From assembly GCA_046482825.1 (NCBI GenBank), contig JAWOEI010000092.1, forward strand, positions 40,976 through 104,975: a stretch of DNA of 64,000 nt, written 5' to 3'. Position numbers and translations under genes: made by a program. The notes below the pieces were generated by a model, which saw nothing but the letters and a program-made list of their open reading frames with translations, did no database searches and was not told the origin of the DNA. This DNA comes from M55B167 sp046482825. Its GTDB lineage: Bacteria > Verrucomicrobiota > Kiritimatiellia > RFP12 > UBA1067. Positions 17,836-26,508 of this stretch are shown one piece after another. Each line of letters begins with the position of its first letter. Within the stretch, counting starts at the first letter, position 1.

Positions 17836-18669
17836 ATGCGTACCATAGAAGCTTCTGACCGTAATTCCGTTAAAAGAATGAATACCAGCGAACTCAGAGA
17901 AAATTTTGTGATCAGCGATCTTTTCATTCCCAGCGAGATCACCACAGTTTATACCAATGTGGATCGCGCCGTAGTAGGCGGTATTGTGCCAGTCAACACC
18001 CCCCTGGAAATGACCGGCGGTCGGGAAATGGCCTGTGATAACTTCTGCGACCGTCGTGAAGCGGGAATAATCAACCTTGGCGCATCAGGTGTAATAGAAG
18101 TTGACGGAAACTCATTTGAACTTGCACCCCGCGAATGTCTGTACATAGGCAAGGGAAGTAAAAGCATCATATTCACGAGTGCGGACGCATCTGCACCGGC
18201 CCAATTCTATCTTGTTTCTTATCCTGCACATGCGGCCTACCCCACAACCAAAGCAGCTGTATCCGATGCCAATATTATAGAACTGGGTTCCGACGCGGAA
18301 GCCAACAGACGAACCCTCTATCAATACATCTGCCCAGGTTTCATAAAAAGCTGCCAGCTGGTAATGGGATTCACTGAACTGCATGAAGGCAATGTATGGA
18401 ACACCTTCCCGCCGCACACTCACGACAGGCGCACTGAAGTTTACTGTTATTTTGATCTGACATCAGAAAAAGGTAAAGTTCTGCATCTCATGGGAGAACC
18501 CGACGAAACCCGTCATCTTACGCTTACAGAAAAAGATGTCACCATTTCACCGCCATGGTCCATTCACAGTGGTGTCGGCACATGCAGTTATGCATTTGTA
18601 TGGGGCATGGGCGGCGAAAACCAGGTTTTCAGCGATATGGATCACTGCGATCTTGCGGACTTCCGGTAA
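17836..18669 (+). CDS. kduI: 4-deoxy-L-threo-5-hexosulose-uronate ketol-isomerase (KduI)
   Basis: KduI interconverts 5-keto-4-deoxyuronate and 2,5-diketo-3-deoxygluconate in breakdown of pectin, alginate or glycosaminoglycan fragments. The 277-residue cupin is the same length as the E. coli enzyme (278). The metal ligands are all in place: H194 and H196 in FPPHTHDRRTE, E201, and H244 in PPWSIHSG. The ATG at 17836 has AAGGA nine bases upstream; an in-frame ATG at 17677 lies upstream of the predicted promoter and is not used. No kduD or polysaccharide lyase is adjacent. Confidence 0.95.
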   Translation: MRTIEASDRNSVKRMNTSELRENFVISDLFIPSEITTVYTNVDRAVVGGIVPVNTPLEMTGGREMACDNFCDRREAGIINLGASGVIEVDGNSFELAPRECLYIGKGSKSIIFTSADASAPAQFYLVSYPAHAAYPTTKAAVSDANIIELGSDAEANRRTLYQYICPGFIKSCQLVMGFTELHEGNVWNTFPPHTHDRRTEVYCYFDLTSEKGKVLHLMGEPDETRHLTLTEKDVTISPPWSIHSGVGTCSYAFVWGMGGENQVFSDMDHCDLADFR

Positions 18670-18762
18670 AGGCTAAAAGCAATATGAGAGTTACGGGTTC
18701 TCATTGTGATCGCCGCACAAAAAAACGGTATTCAGTCAACTGTCTCAATAGCGGGAAAAACA

Positions 18763-21700
18763 ATGATTTTTTTTAAGAAAAGACTGGAAATGAGTCCTTG
18801 GCTGCTGATTCGTTTATTCATGCCTGTCACCCTGATTGTACCGCTTGTGAGTTACTGGTTCACATTGTACGAAAAAATTTATCCGGGCACATCGGCAGCT
18901 TTAACAGCGCAGGCAGTCAAGGTCTCCGAGTCAATTTATCTTACAAATCCTGTCTTTTCACTGGTGTCACGTCAGATAGCAGTTATCCCCTGGGAAACCC
19001 TGCCGGTCAGGCTGAACTTCTTTTCCGCTGTCTGCGGAGCAGTCGCTGTTGCGCTTTTTTACATCCTTATCGCCAGAATTACAGCTCTGCTGTCATGCGA
19101 GGATTCAGGAGGTGCCATGCAGGCACTTCCGCCGCAGATACAGAACAACGATTATGATTCCGATATAGAATCCGGTGACGGCGCGGCCGCCATGCTTTCT
19201 CAGAATGCCACAGACTCAATGCCTGAAGAGGTCCTGCAACACAACCGCCGGACAGCCTACAGTGCAGTTCTCGGAGCTCTCGGAGCCTCTGCTGTTCTGG
19301 CGTTCTGCGGTCCTTTCTGGTTCAGTGCGACACGCCTGTATCCCTGTACCTTTGACATGATGCTGCTCTTTCTGATCATGAATCTGATCATTGCTTATGA
19401 TCAGGAGGGGAAGCTGTGGACCCTGCTTTCATCCGTCTTTTTTCTGGCACTATGTTCAGTTGAATCGGCTCTGTTTCTTGTCCTGCTGCCTGTAGGCATT
19501 CTGCTTCTTTACCGATCGATGAAGCTGAGCGAGCAGTTCAGCATGGGACGGGTACTCCTGTGTATTGTCTGTGCCATTACAGGCGGCAGTCTGGCTCTGC
19601 TCATTCTGTGGAATGCAGCTGGATACTGTCAGAATATTACCGTACTGGCACCCCGAGCAATTCTGAGCGTTTTTAAGGAAACAACAGTACGGGATGTGTT
19701 GTCGTGGCTGCCGCGTTTCGGCTGGAGCCGTATTCTCGTGTTTTTCATTTTTCCTGTAATAACAGCATTTTTTGTTTTCGCCTATTCTTTCCGCATACGC
19801 AAACCATTCCTTTTTATCGTTCAGCTGCTACTTGCGGCACTGCTCATACCCACACTGATCAACTTCAGACTTGCCCCCTGGGGTATAGTGCGTATGATAT
19901 CCGAAATTCCGGTATTGTCCTACGCCATCCTGGCTGGCATAACCGGCATATTGACTGCATCCCTCCATCTAATGAGGGAGATGTACATAGAACAGCTGGA
20001 CGACGAACTGGATTTTTATGAATACAGAGACAATCCCTATGTCTGTCGGATCGGATCTCTGCTGTGCTGGCCCCTTTTTCTGCTTTCACTCTGCGTACCC
20101 TTTTTCAGTTTTAAGGATATTGATCCGAATCAGGGGCGCTTTACAGATGAAATCTCCAGCACCATACATGAGCAAATCAGCAAAAAAACGCTCATTCTGG
20201 ATATGCCCTTTCTGAAAAACGAAATACTTGTCAAGGCCCGCGAAAACGACAGCGATCTCAACCTGTATCAATCAGAAACACTGAAACACGGCATAGTATC
20301 CGCAAAGTATCTTGAAAGCATAAAGCAGAGTCCGGAGTTTCAGAATTTCAAGTACAGACTCATCAATGCCGCTGAAATCTCAACCTACTCCTTTATGCGT
20401 GAATGGCTGGCACTCGATCCGAAGGCATACACAAAAATAGCCATTTTCAGCTATCCCGGTACAATCCGTAAACTCGGCTATATCGCCGTTCCTGAAGGTT
20501 TCTTCCTCGAACTATTGCCGGCGGACAGAGAGATCGACTCTGACAGGCTGGTTAACAAATTCTTTGAATTTGCCGATTCCATGCACCCTTATATGTTCAG
20601 TAAATCACAAAACGAAATTAAACTTCTTACAAATCACAGAAATGCATACCGAAAGCAGCTCGCATTCGTCGGCAATGAATTAGCGACACTGCTGATTGAA
20701 AAAAGGCAGTATAAAAAAGCTGCAAAAGTTCTTAAACACTGTTCTTTTCTCTCCCCGAACAATCTCAGCGTTCTACTGAACAGGTATCATCTGGTAAAAG
20801 ACCGCGGAATTTATCCTGTCAGTCGTAAGTCCATAGAACTGAAACTTGCGGAATACCCCCCCGACCGCGAGCTGCTGAACACATCTGTGGCTCAGCTGCA
20901 AAATCAGAGCGGCACTCTGGCGAATACGGAAATTTTCGAGTTTGCAAAAAAACGTTTCTGGACAAAATCCAATCTGTTTAAAAATCTATCCGTAAATCAG
21001 ATGGCTGTCGATCTAGATCCGCTAGTTGAACTGCGCAATAAAAAACAGCTTCTGTACGGCAGTATAAGCAGAAAAACCGCCGCCAATGAATACAAGGAAG
21101 CTGAAAGTCAATTGAATATTCTGCTGGATTTTGACGACAGCGACCATTTTGCCCTGATTCACAAAGCCAAGGTCGCCATACTCCGGGAAAACCTGCCTGA
21201 AGCAGGGCTATGGATGGATCTTGCGAAAGAAGCGGGAGTATCACCGGAAAAGCTTCTCTGGCATAAAGCCGCTGTTCTGAAACTGCGGAATAAAACAGAT
21301 GAAGCGCTTCGTATGCTCAATGACGTTATCCCCGACCATCCTGGCAATGCCGATTTATGGTCTCTGCTCGCACAGATACTGCTGGAAAATAAAAATTTCC
21401 AGGAGCTGCAGGACAGGGTCTATCCAGCATTGAAAAACACATTATCTAAACACGAAAATTATATGTTCTACGTTGTGAGAGGGTATATTCTTAAACAACG
21501 CGGAGAAAATCAGTTAAATGCAACCCGCAAAGCATTTGTGCGTGCCCTGGAACTTAACCCCGACCTTCCGGAAATTCGCAGGGAATTGCTTGAGCTGGAT
21601 ATGAAACTCGGCGTTCCTGCTTTTATGGAAGAGGATGCCAAAAACGTTCTGCTGGAGTCACCCGAAAATCCCATGGCCAACAATCTGATGGGACAGGTAC

Positions 21701-22164
21701 GCCTCAGGAGGAATCAACCTGAACTGGCCCGGGATTATTTTGTCAGAAGCCTTAAATCCGAAAAAACAGCAGCAGGCCTGCGCGGTCTGGCTGAAACTCT
21801 GCTTTTAACAAAGGACAGCCGACTCGCCGAATCCTACATCAGTGAGGCCATTAAGCTTGATCCTGATAATATACAGACCCTGCATGTAAAAACGAAAATC
21901 GCCCTGACCCTGAACAAAACTGGAGAAGCGGAGAAAGCCTTCAGAAAAGTCTATGAAAGCAAACCTGATGACCCAAGCATACGTCTGACAATGATACGTC
22001 TTCTGATACAGCAGGGGAAACTGGAAGATGCGGCAATGCGTGTTTCAAACATGCTTGAGAAAGAGGACTATCTACCTCGCCCGGTTGTTCGGGAAGTCAA
22101 AAAGCTCGCCCGGATACTTTCACAGGAATTCCAGAATAAAAACCGGAAACAAAATGATTCTTAG
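18763..22164 (+). CDS. Polytopic membrane protein (DUF2723-like) with C-terminal TPR region
   Basis: The 1133-residue product has about ten membrane segments in residues 1-450. The N-terminal pattern (YPGTSAALTAQAVKV ... NPVFSLVSRQIAVIPW ... RLNFFSAVCGAVAVALFY) resembles the DUF2723 / TMEM260 group of GT-C-like membrane proteins, which are suspected or shown to transfer sugars from lipid carriers. Residues about 650-1130 are helical TPR repeats (for example KAAKVLKHCSFLSPNNLSVL and AESYISEAIKLDPDN). The start is a choice between ATGs at 18763 (GGGA upstream) and 18790; I favour the first. Its last 11 bases overlap the acyltransferase start. The enzymatic role is an inference only. Confidence 0.65.
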   Translation: MIFFKKRLEMSPWLLIRLFMPVTLIVPLVSYWFTLYEKIYPGTSAALTAQAVKVSESIYLTNPVFSLVSRQIAVIPWETLPVRLNFFSAVCGAVAVALFYILIARITALLSCEDSGGAMQALPPQIQNNDYDSDIESGDGAAAMLSQNATDSMPEEVLQHNRRTAYSAVLGALGASAVLAFCGPFWFSATRLYPCTFDMMLLFLIMNLIIAYDQEGKLWTLLSSVFFLALCSVESALFLVLLPVGILLLYRSMKLSEQFSMGRVLLCIVCAITGGSLALLILWNAAGYCQNITVLAPRAILSVFKETTVRDVLSWLPRFGWSRILVFFIFPVITAFFVFAYSFRIRKPFLFIVQLLLAALLIPTLINFRLAPWGIVRMISEIPVLSYAILAGITGILTASLHLMREMYIEQLDDELDFYEYRDNPYVCRIGSLLCWPLFLLSLCVPFFSFKDIDPNQGRFTDEISSTIHEQISKKTLILDMPFLKNEILVKARENDSDLNLYQSETLKHGIVSAKYLESIKQSPEFQNFKYRLINAAEISTYSFMREWLALDPKAYTKIAIFSYPGTIRKLGYIAVPEGFFLELLPADREIDSDRLVNKFFEFADSMHPYMFSKSQNEIKLLTNHRNAYRKQLAFVGNELATLLIEKRQYKKAAKVLKHCSFLSPNNLSVLLNRYHLVKDRGIYPVSRKSIELKLAEYPPDRELLNTSVAQLQNQSGTLANTEIFEFAKKRFWTKSNLFKNLSVNQMAVDLDPLVELRNKKQLLYGSISRKTAANEYKEAESQLNILLDFDDSDHFALIHKAKVAILRENLPEAGLWMDLAKEAGVSPEKLLWHKAAVLKLRNKTDEALRMLNDVIPDHPGNADLWSLLAQILLENKNFQELQDRVYPALKNTLSKHENYMFYVVRGYILKQRGENQLNATRKAFVRALELNPDLPEIRRELLELDMKLGVPAFMEEDAKNVLLESPENPMANNLMGQVRLRRNQPELARDYFVRSLKSEKTAAGLRGLAETLLLTKDSRLAESYISEAIKLDPDNIQTLHVKTKIALTLNKTGEAEKAFRKVYESKPDDPSIRLTMIRLLIQQGKLEDAAMRVSNMLEKEDYLPRPVVREVKKLARILSQEFQNKNRKQNDS

Positions 22165-23083
22165 ATTTTTCGCCTATCTGCAGTATCTGCTGATACGAGT
22201 CCTTGGATTTCTGTATGAATTAATTCCTCCGTCCAAGGCCTACTCTCTCGGCTCGTGCATAGCACGCCCTTTCTACCGCATTCTGAGGGAAAGAAGAACT
22301 GTCGCAATCGAAAACATACTCAAAGCAGGTATAACTGAAAGCAGAAATGAAGCCGACCGCATTGCCAGCAAAGCTTTTGCTCATCTCGGGGGCCATATCT
22401 GCGAGGCTTTCAAGGTTCCGGAAGTTATCAATAAAGAGAACTGGGAAGATCATATTGTTTTCGAATGTTCTGAAGAATGCCGCAAACTGGTTTTCGACGA
22501 GCGGGAAAAACCTTTTATACTCGTAACAGGACATATAGGAGCCTGGGAAACGGGGATCAGCCTTATGTCTTTCACCCGCCCTGTGATCGCCATTGCCCGT
22601 AAAATGAACAATCCCTTTGTTCAAAAATTCATGGAAACTCACCATTTCCGCGGCGCTATAACTGTTATAGACAAGAACAAAGGGCTCACTCCCGATGTCA
22701 TTCGCAAATGGAAACGGACAGGTGCTGTGCTGGCGGTTATGATGGATCAGCATGCAGGCCGTAAAAACGGCATCCTTATCGATTTCATGGGGCGTAAAGC
22801 ACACACACACACATCTCCCGCCCGTCTGCATCTTCGTTCCGGCATACCGGTTGTTGTAGGCGCCGTCATCCGCGAAGGACCCTTGAAATATCGTGTAATA
22901 GGTGGAAACCCCATACGCTTTGAATCCACCGGCAACCGCGAAACCGATATTAAAGAGCTGTTGACCCTCTTCACCCAACGACTGGAAAATTTTGTACGCC
23001 AGTATCCAGAACAGTACCTTTGGGCTCATAAAAGATGGCGTAAGCTCAGACCCCTGAAAAATAAAAGCCGATCAAAAGTATAA
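22154..23083 (+). CDS. Lipid A acyltransferase family protein (LpxL/HtrB-like)
   Basis: The 309-residue LPLAT-family protein has one N-terminal hydrophobic segment. The catalytic HxxxxE motif is at TGHIGAWETG, followed by arginine-containing ARKMNNPFVQKFME and MMDQHAGRKNGILIDFMGRKA, matching late acyltransferases that add secondary acyl chains to lipid A or related lipids. The start at 22154 overlaps the end of the preceding gene, so the two are translationally coupled. It may act on the same envelope glycolipid as its partner gene. Acyl chain and acceptor cannot be told from the sequence. Confidence 0.88.
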   Translation: MILRFFAYLQYLLIRVLGFLYELIPPSKAYSLGSCIARPFYRILRERRTVAIENILKAGITESRNEADRIASKAFAHLGGHICEAFKVPEVINKENWEDHIVFECSEECRKLVFDEREKPFILVTGHIGAWETGISLMSFTRPVIAIARKMNNPFVQKFMETHHFRGAITVIDKNKGLTPDVIRKWKRTGAVLAVMMDQHAGRKNGILIDFMGRKAHTHTSPARLHLRSGIPVVVGAVIREGPLKYRVIGGNPIRFESTGNRETDIKELLTLFTQRLENFVRQYPEQYLWAHKRWRKLRPLKNKSRSKV

Positions 23084-23171
23084 TCCGTCGTGTGTTCCCG
23101 CTTTTTTTCCACTGCTCAGGAACATCTCTCCGGCAAGCACCGTAAAAATCACAGTCGCTTTTACCGGATAC

Positions 23172-23211
23172 AAAAAAACGGCGGGTAAAAGCTGTATGCT
23201 TCTACCCGCCG
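23172..23211 (-). terminator. Intrinsic terminator, minus strand
   Basis: A 9-bp perfect stem (CGGCGGGTA with TACCCGCCG) has a further 4 bp (AAGC/GCTT) after one mismatch and a TGTAT loop. On the minus strand it is followed at once by seven T residues (plus-strand A-run at 23172-23178). It would end the transcript of the beta-lactamase-fold gene or of a separate RNA from 23212-23480. Confidence 0.85.
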
Positions 23212-23242
23212 CCAGGGAGGACATATATTAATTAATGACGCT

Positions 23243-23327
23243 CATGGTTTTTACCATGTTGCACTTACACGGGGGAAGTGATGTGCAATTCGTCACTCTT
23301 TTTATTAACAACCTGGGGGAGGTTGTT
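23243..23327. other. Cluster of three hairpins in non-coding DNA
   Basis: Three hairpins lie in 85 bases. The first is CATGGT-TTTT-ACCATG at 23243-23258. The second is TTGCAC...GTGCAA at 23259-23288, with an inner CAC/GTG stem around a GGGGGAA loop. The third is AACAACCT-GGGGG-AGGTTGTT at 23307-23327. On the minus strand the loops of the last two are C-runs. No open frame spans them. They lie between the 3' ends of two convergent genes, upstream of the minus-strand terminator, so they belong to either a long 3' UTR or a small RNA of about 250 bases. The remainder of the 23084-23483 gap shows nothing else. Confidence 0.55.
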
Positions 23328-23483
23328 TGATGTGTGCATATTACTATACGCACTAACTGATGTCAACAGAACGCACTCATTTTTTTACTTTTTTTTTCAG
23401 CTGGATGAATTAACAAAGTAAATGCACCACTCTGTGATCGGCGGTGACACATTCAGTCTGTCTAACAATGCCATATACGCACA

Positions 23484-24689
23484 CTACTCCAACACTTTTG
23501 CTGCTGCGGTCTGGAATACCATGCGGACAGGTGAATTGTCTCCATTCGGGAAACCTCTGCGTTGAATCATCAGAATGTAAATCGTCTGATTAACAGGATC
23601 AGCCCAGCTCTGCGTTCCATAAGCCCCGCCATGCCCGAATGTCCCGGGATGCAGCATAGCTGTAATTCCTTGCGGCTCTTTGACTACCTGAAATTTAATA
23701 CCCCAGCTCTGGCCTTCAGTAAAACCGGTCCTGATATCACCGGACTGAGTACGAGTCAGCTCCTTCACAGCTTTTTCAGAGAGGACTCTTCGTCCTTTCC
23801 ATACCCCCTTGTTCAGCATCATCTGATAGAAGTGCCACACATCCCCGGCAGTTGAAAAAAGTCCGCCGCCCGGTTTGACAGTCCGTTCCGTATCCCACAG
23901 ATCTCCTTTGATAAAATAGATTTCTGTTTCCGTCAACTCTTGGATTTTATCATTTTTAAGATAGGATTTAGCAATACGTCCAAGCTTCTGTTTCGACGGA
24001 AAAAAGGTCGTTTCTTTCATCTCAAGCGGATCAAAAAGTCGTTTCTGCAGAAATTGATCTAGCGGTTCACCTGCAACCACTTCCACCACACGGCCGAGCA
24101 CATGTGTTCCCATAGTGCTGTATTTCCATTGGCTTCCCGGTTCAAACTCCAGGGGTCTCAGGGATGCCATTGCCACCAGTTCAGCCAAAGCAGTATGAGA
24201 ACGGGGTTCCTCCACATTCCCGATGCCTGCAGTATGGGTTGCCACATCAAGCAGTGTTATCCTGCGAGCGGGACGTTTGAGGATCATCTTGTTTCCGGAC
24301 TTCTGATCCACCATCCAGAGATCACTGAACTCAGGCAGATATTTCTCCAAATCATCATGTATATCCAATTTACCTTCATCAGCAAGCATCATTGCAGCAG
24401 CTCCGACCATAGGCTTGGTCATGGAGGCAATCCAGAAAAGATCATCTTTTTTCATAGCACGTTTTGTGTTCAGGTCTGACAGTCCCATAGCCTCATGACT
24501 GACAACCTTTCCATTCTTTGCCACCAGAGTTACCGCTCCCGCGATTTCACCATCAGCAATAAAAGGTTGAACCGCATTGCGGACAGCAGCGGAAACTTCA
24601 GCCTCTTTAATCTGGCCGTATGACAAAGACAACCACAATACCGCTGTCATTCCTACAGCTGCTGACAAAAGTTTTTTTCCTGTTCTCAT
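23484..24689 (-). CDS. Exported serine hydrolase, beta-lactamase (class C/esterase) family
   Basis: The 401-residue protein has a signal peptide (RTGKKLLSAAVGMTAVLWLS, cleaved about residue 25). The active-site elements of the class C / EstB-like fold are in place: SMTK at 89-92 with the nucleophile Ser and general-base Lys, YST at 190-192 in place of YxN, and HGG in FGHGGAYG near the C-terminus in place of KTG. Proteins with YST and HGG are mostly esterases or D-aminopeptidase-like hydrolases rather than antibiotic-hydrolysing enzymes. The ATG at 24689 has GGGAG seven bases upstream and is preferred over the in-frame ATG at 24749. Confidence 0.88.
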   Translation of the reverse strand: MRTGKKLLSAAVGMTAVLWLSLSYGQIKEAEVSAAVRNAVQPFIADGEIAGAVTLVAKNGKVVSHEAMGLSDLNTKRAMKKDDLFWIASMTKPMVGAAAMMLADEGKLDIHDDLEKYLPEFSDLWMVDQKSGNKMILKRPARRITLLDVATHTAGIGNVEEPRSHTALAELVAMASLRPLEFEPGSQWKYSTMGTHVLGRVVEVVAGEPLDQFLQKRLFDPLEMKETTFFPSKQKLGRIAKSYLKNDKIQELTETEIYFIKGDLWDTERTVKPGGGLFSTAGDVWHFYQMMLNKGVWKGRRVLSEKAVKELTRTQSGDIRTGFTEGQSWGIKFQVVKEPQGITAMLHPGTFGHGGAYGTQSWADPVNQTIYILMIQRRGFPNGDNSPVRMVFQTAAAKVLE

Positions 24690-25187
24690 CTTACTTCTCC
24701 CTGAACTGCCTGCAGCCGCCAGTCTGTCTGGCTGCGCACAGACGGACACATGACTGACTACGCATGATAATAAAAGATATACGCAGACCTCGCTTTTATG
24801 ACTGCATTAGCTCGTGAGTAAATTTATACAGAAATTCTCAACTTTTATCAACGGCTATCTTCCGGAACTAAATTGTAATATTAAATGCGCCAGGATTTCA
24901 TTATGCCTGACAGCATTTCAACTCTCTTTCAAATATATTTCTTCTCTGATGCGCAGCTCAGTATCCGGCGCGGATAGTTATCAACCCGCTCTTAGATCTG
25001 CCGAATTTTTTTTTCTTAGTTTCTTATATCGGCAGCCCCGGGAATGGAACGATTAGCCTTGAACAAAACGCCCTATAATCATATCCTGTTGTTTTTAATT
25101 CAAGTATCCCGCAAAAGTTCATAGCGTGTCTGTGTTCTTATGCATTTTGTTTTAAGGGGATACTGCTTTTCTACAGGAAACACAGGA
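24690..25187. other. Long non-coding spacer
   Basis: About 500 bases between divergent genes contain no convincing gene, RNA or repeat. A TATAAT occurs near 25075 without a fitting -35 box. Confidence 0.4.
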
Positions 25188-26096
25188 ATGAACTATATAG
25201 CCGTTATACTCAATATATTCATTGCCATTCTGCTGGTACGACTCTTTTCAAAGCCGGACAGAGAAACATTTTTCAACCCTTTTGTGTCTTTCACCAACAG
25301 CCGCGTCACGCGCCTGGTTGACTTTCTCAAACCGGCCCTGGCTCTTCCTGAAAAAACGACCATGGGAATAATACTTTTATTTGTGTTCCTTTTCAAAACG
25401 CTGTTACTTTCCAAAATGGCACATACCGTAAGTATCAATTTCGGCGAAGTTTTCCGGGTTGTACCGCCTGACAGTATGTCGGAACACATATCACTTCTTT
25501 ATTTCAGCTTTTTGGAAACTATATCCTTCATGCTCAAATTCTGGAGTTTCTATTTTCTGACAATCCTCGTCAAATCTCCCGGGAAAAGCACAAGAGCCCT
25601 ACAGGCGCTGGGGTACTACGCAAAACCGTTTTCTCTTCCCCCTTTACGTTTTCAGATATTATTGCTGGTGGTCAGCCATATCGCCCTGGCCTTCCTGGCG
25701 ATACAAAGCGGCGAGTTAGTCTCAATATCTGTAAGTACCGGGAGTGTACAAACCATATCTGACCCTGTTACAGGATCGCCTATGATTATCGGTTTTATCA
25801 AAACAGCATGGATAGGTCTGCTCTCTGTATGTGAGGGCATCTCCGTAATGATCAGCGTTCTTTTCACTTTCATAATAGGATCGCTGATTACAACTCTTAT
25901 GCGAAGGATGGACTTCGCTCTTCTCTGTCGGGAGGGTATGGACATGGTACTCGGGCGTTTTTCACGGAGCCAGACTCCCCAGGCGGGACTGGATTTCACC
26001 CCGTTGATTTTCTTTTTTGTCGCAAGTATCTCATACAACACAGTGAATTTTGCAATATTCTCGCTGGTGAATACAGATTTAACACTGCCGTTTTAA
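25188..26096 (+). CDS. YggT family integral membrane protein
   Basis: The 302-residue protein has an N-terminal YGGT-type segment (ILNIFIAILLVRLFSKPD followed by a ...FNPFVSFTNSRVTRLVDFLKPAL amphipathic part) and about six membrane helices. YggT proteins are implicated in envelope or osmotic stress and in cell-division positioning, but the molecular role is unsettled. The duplicated layout gives a length above the usual 90-200 residues. The ATG at 25188 has AGGA at about nine bases and fits the family N-terminus better than the upstream ATG at 25140. The yggU-like gene follows after 103 bases, the usual pairing. Confidence 0.7.
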   Translation: MNYIAVILNIFIAILLVRLFSKPDRETFFNPFVSFTNSRVTRLVDFLKPALALPEKTTMGIILLFVFLFKTLLLSKMAHTVSINFGEVFRVVPPDSMSEHISLLYFSFLETISFMLKFWSFYFLTILVKSPGKSTRALQALGYYAKPFSLPPLRFQILLLVVSHIALAFLAIQSGELVSISVSTGSVQTISDPVTGSPMIIGFIKTAWIGLLSVCEGISVMISVLFTFIIGSLITTLMRRMDFALLCREGMDMVLGRFSRSQTPQAGLDFTPLIFFFVASISYNTVNFAIFSLVNTDLTLPF

Positions 26097-26199
26097 TTTA
26101 TATACAGCACTCCCTTCAGGCATCTCGGGTGAACAGCAGCGAATATTCGAATGAAAGCGTTATATCCGCCCTGATTAAACAAACAGAAGCTTACGTAAT

Positions 26200-26508
26200 A
26201 TGACAGAACCATTAAAAAAAACCCTGCCGAAATGGATTGCGGAAAAAAACGGAGGTATCATCCTGACAATCCGTGTCACTCCGAGAGCTTCCCGTTCGGA
26301 AATAAGCGGTGCTGAAGAGAATTGGCTCAAAGTACGGCTGAAAGCGCCGCCAGTTGACGGCAAAGCCAACAAAGAGCTGATTACTTTTTTCGCCAGACTG
26401 CTGAAAGTCTCGAAAAGCAGTGTGTCGATATGTTCCGGTGAGAGTTCCAGACTGAAACGAATTCACATCAAAGAGATCGCAGCAGACAGAATACTGACCA
26501 TAATATGA
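26200..26508 (+). CDS. DUF167 (YggU) family protein
   Basis: The 102-residue protein carries the DUF167 signature: IRVTPRASRSEI near the N-terminus and LKVRLKAPPVDGKANKELITF in the middle, then VSICSGESSRLKRIHI. It is a small cytoplasmic alpha/beta protein of unknown function that is nearly always found near yggT or proC-type genes. The last four bases overlap the start of the next gene (ATGA). Confidence 0.93.
   Translation: MTEPLKKTLPKWIAEKNGGIILTIRVTPRASRSEISGAEENWLKVRLKAPPVDGKANKELITFFARLLKVSKSSVSICSGESSRLKRIHIKEIAADRILTII

Noticed and set aside
22220..23029. 269-codon minus-strand frame opposite the acyltransferase
   Set aside because: The plus-strand frame has clear LPLAT motifs (HxxxxE); the antisense frame shows no protein-like features.
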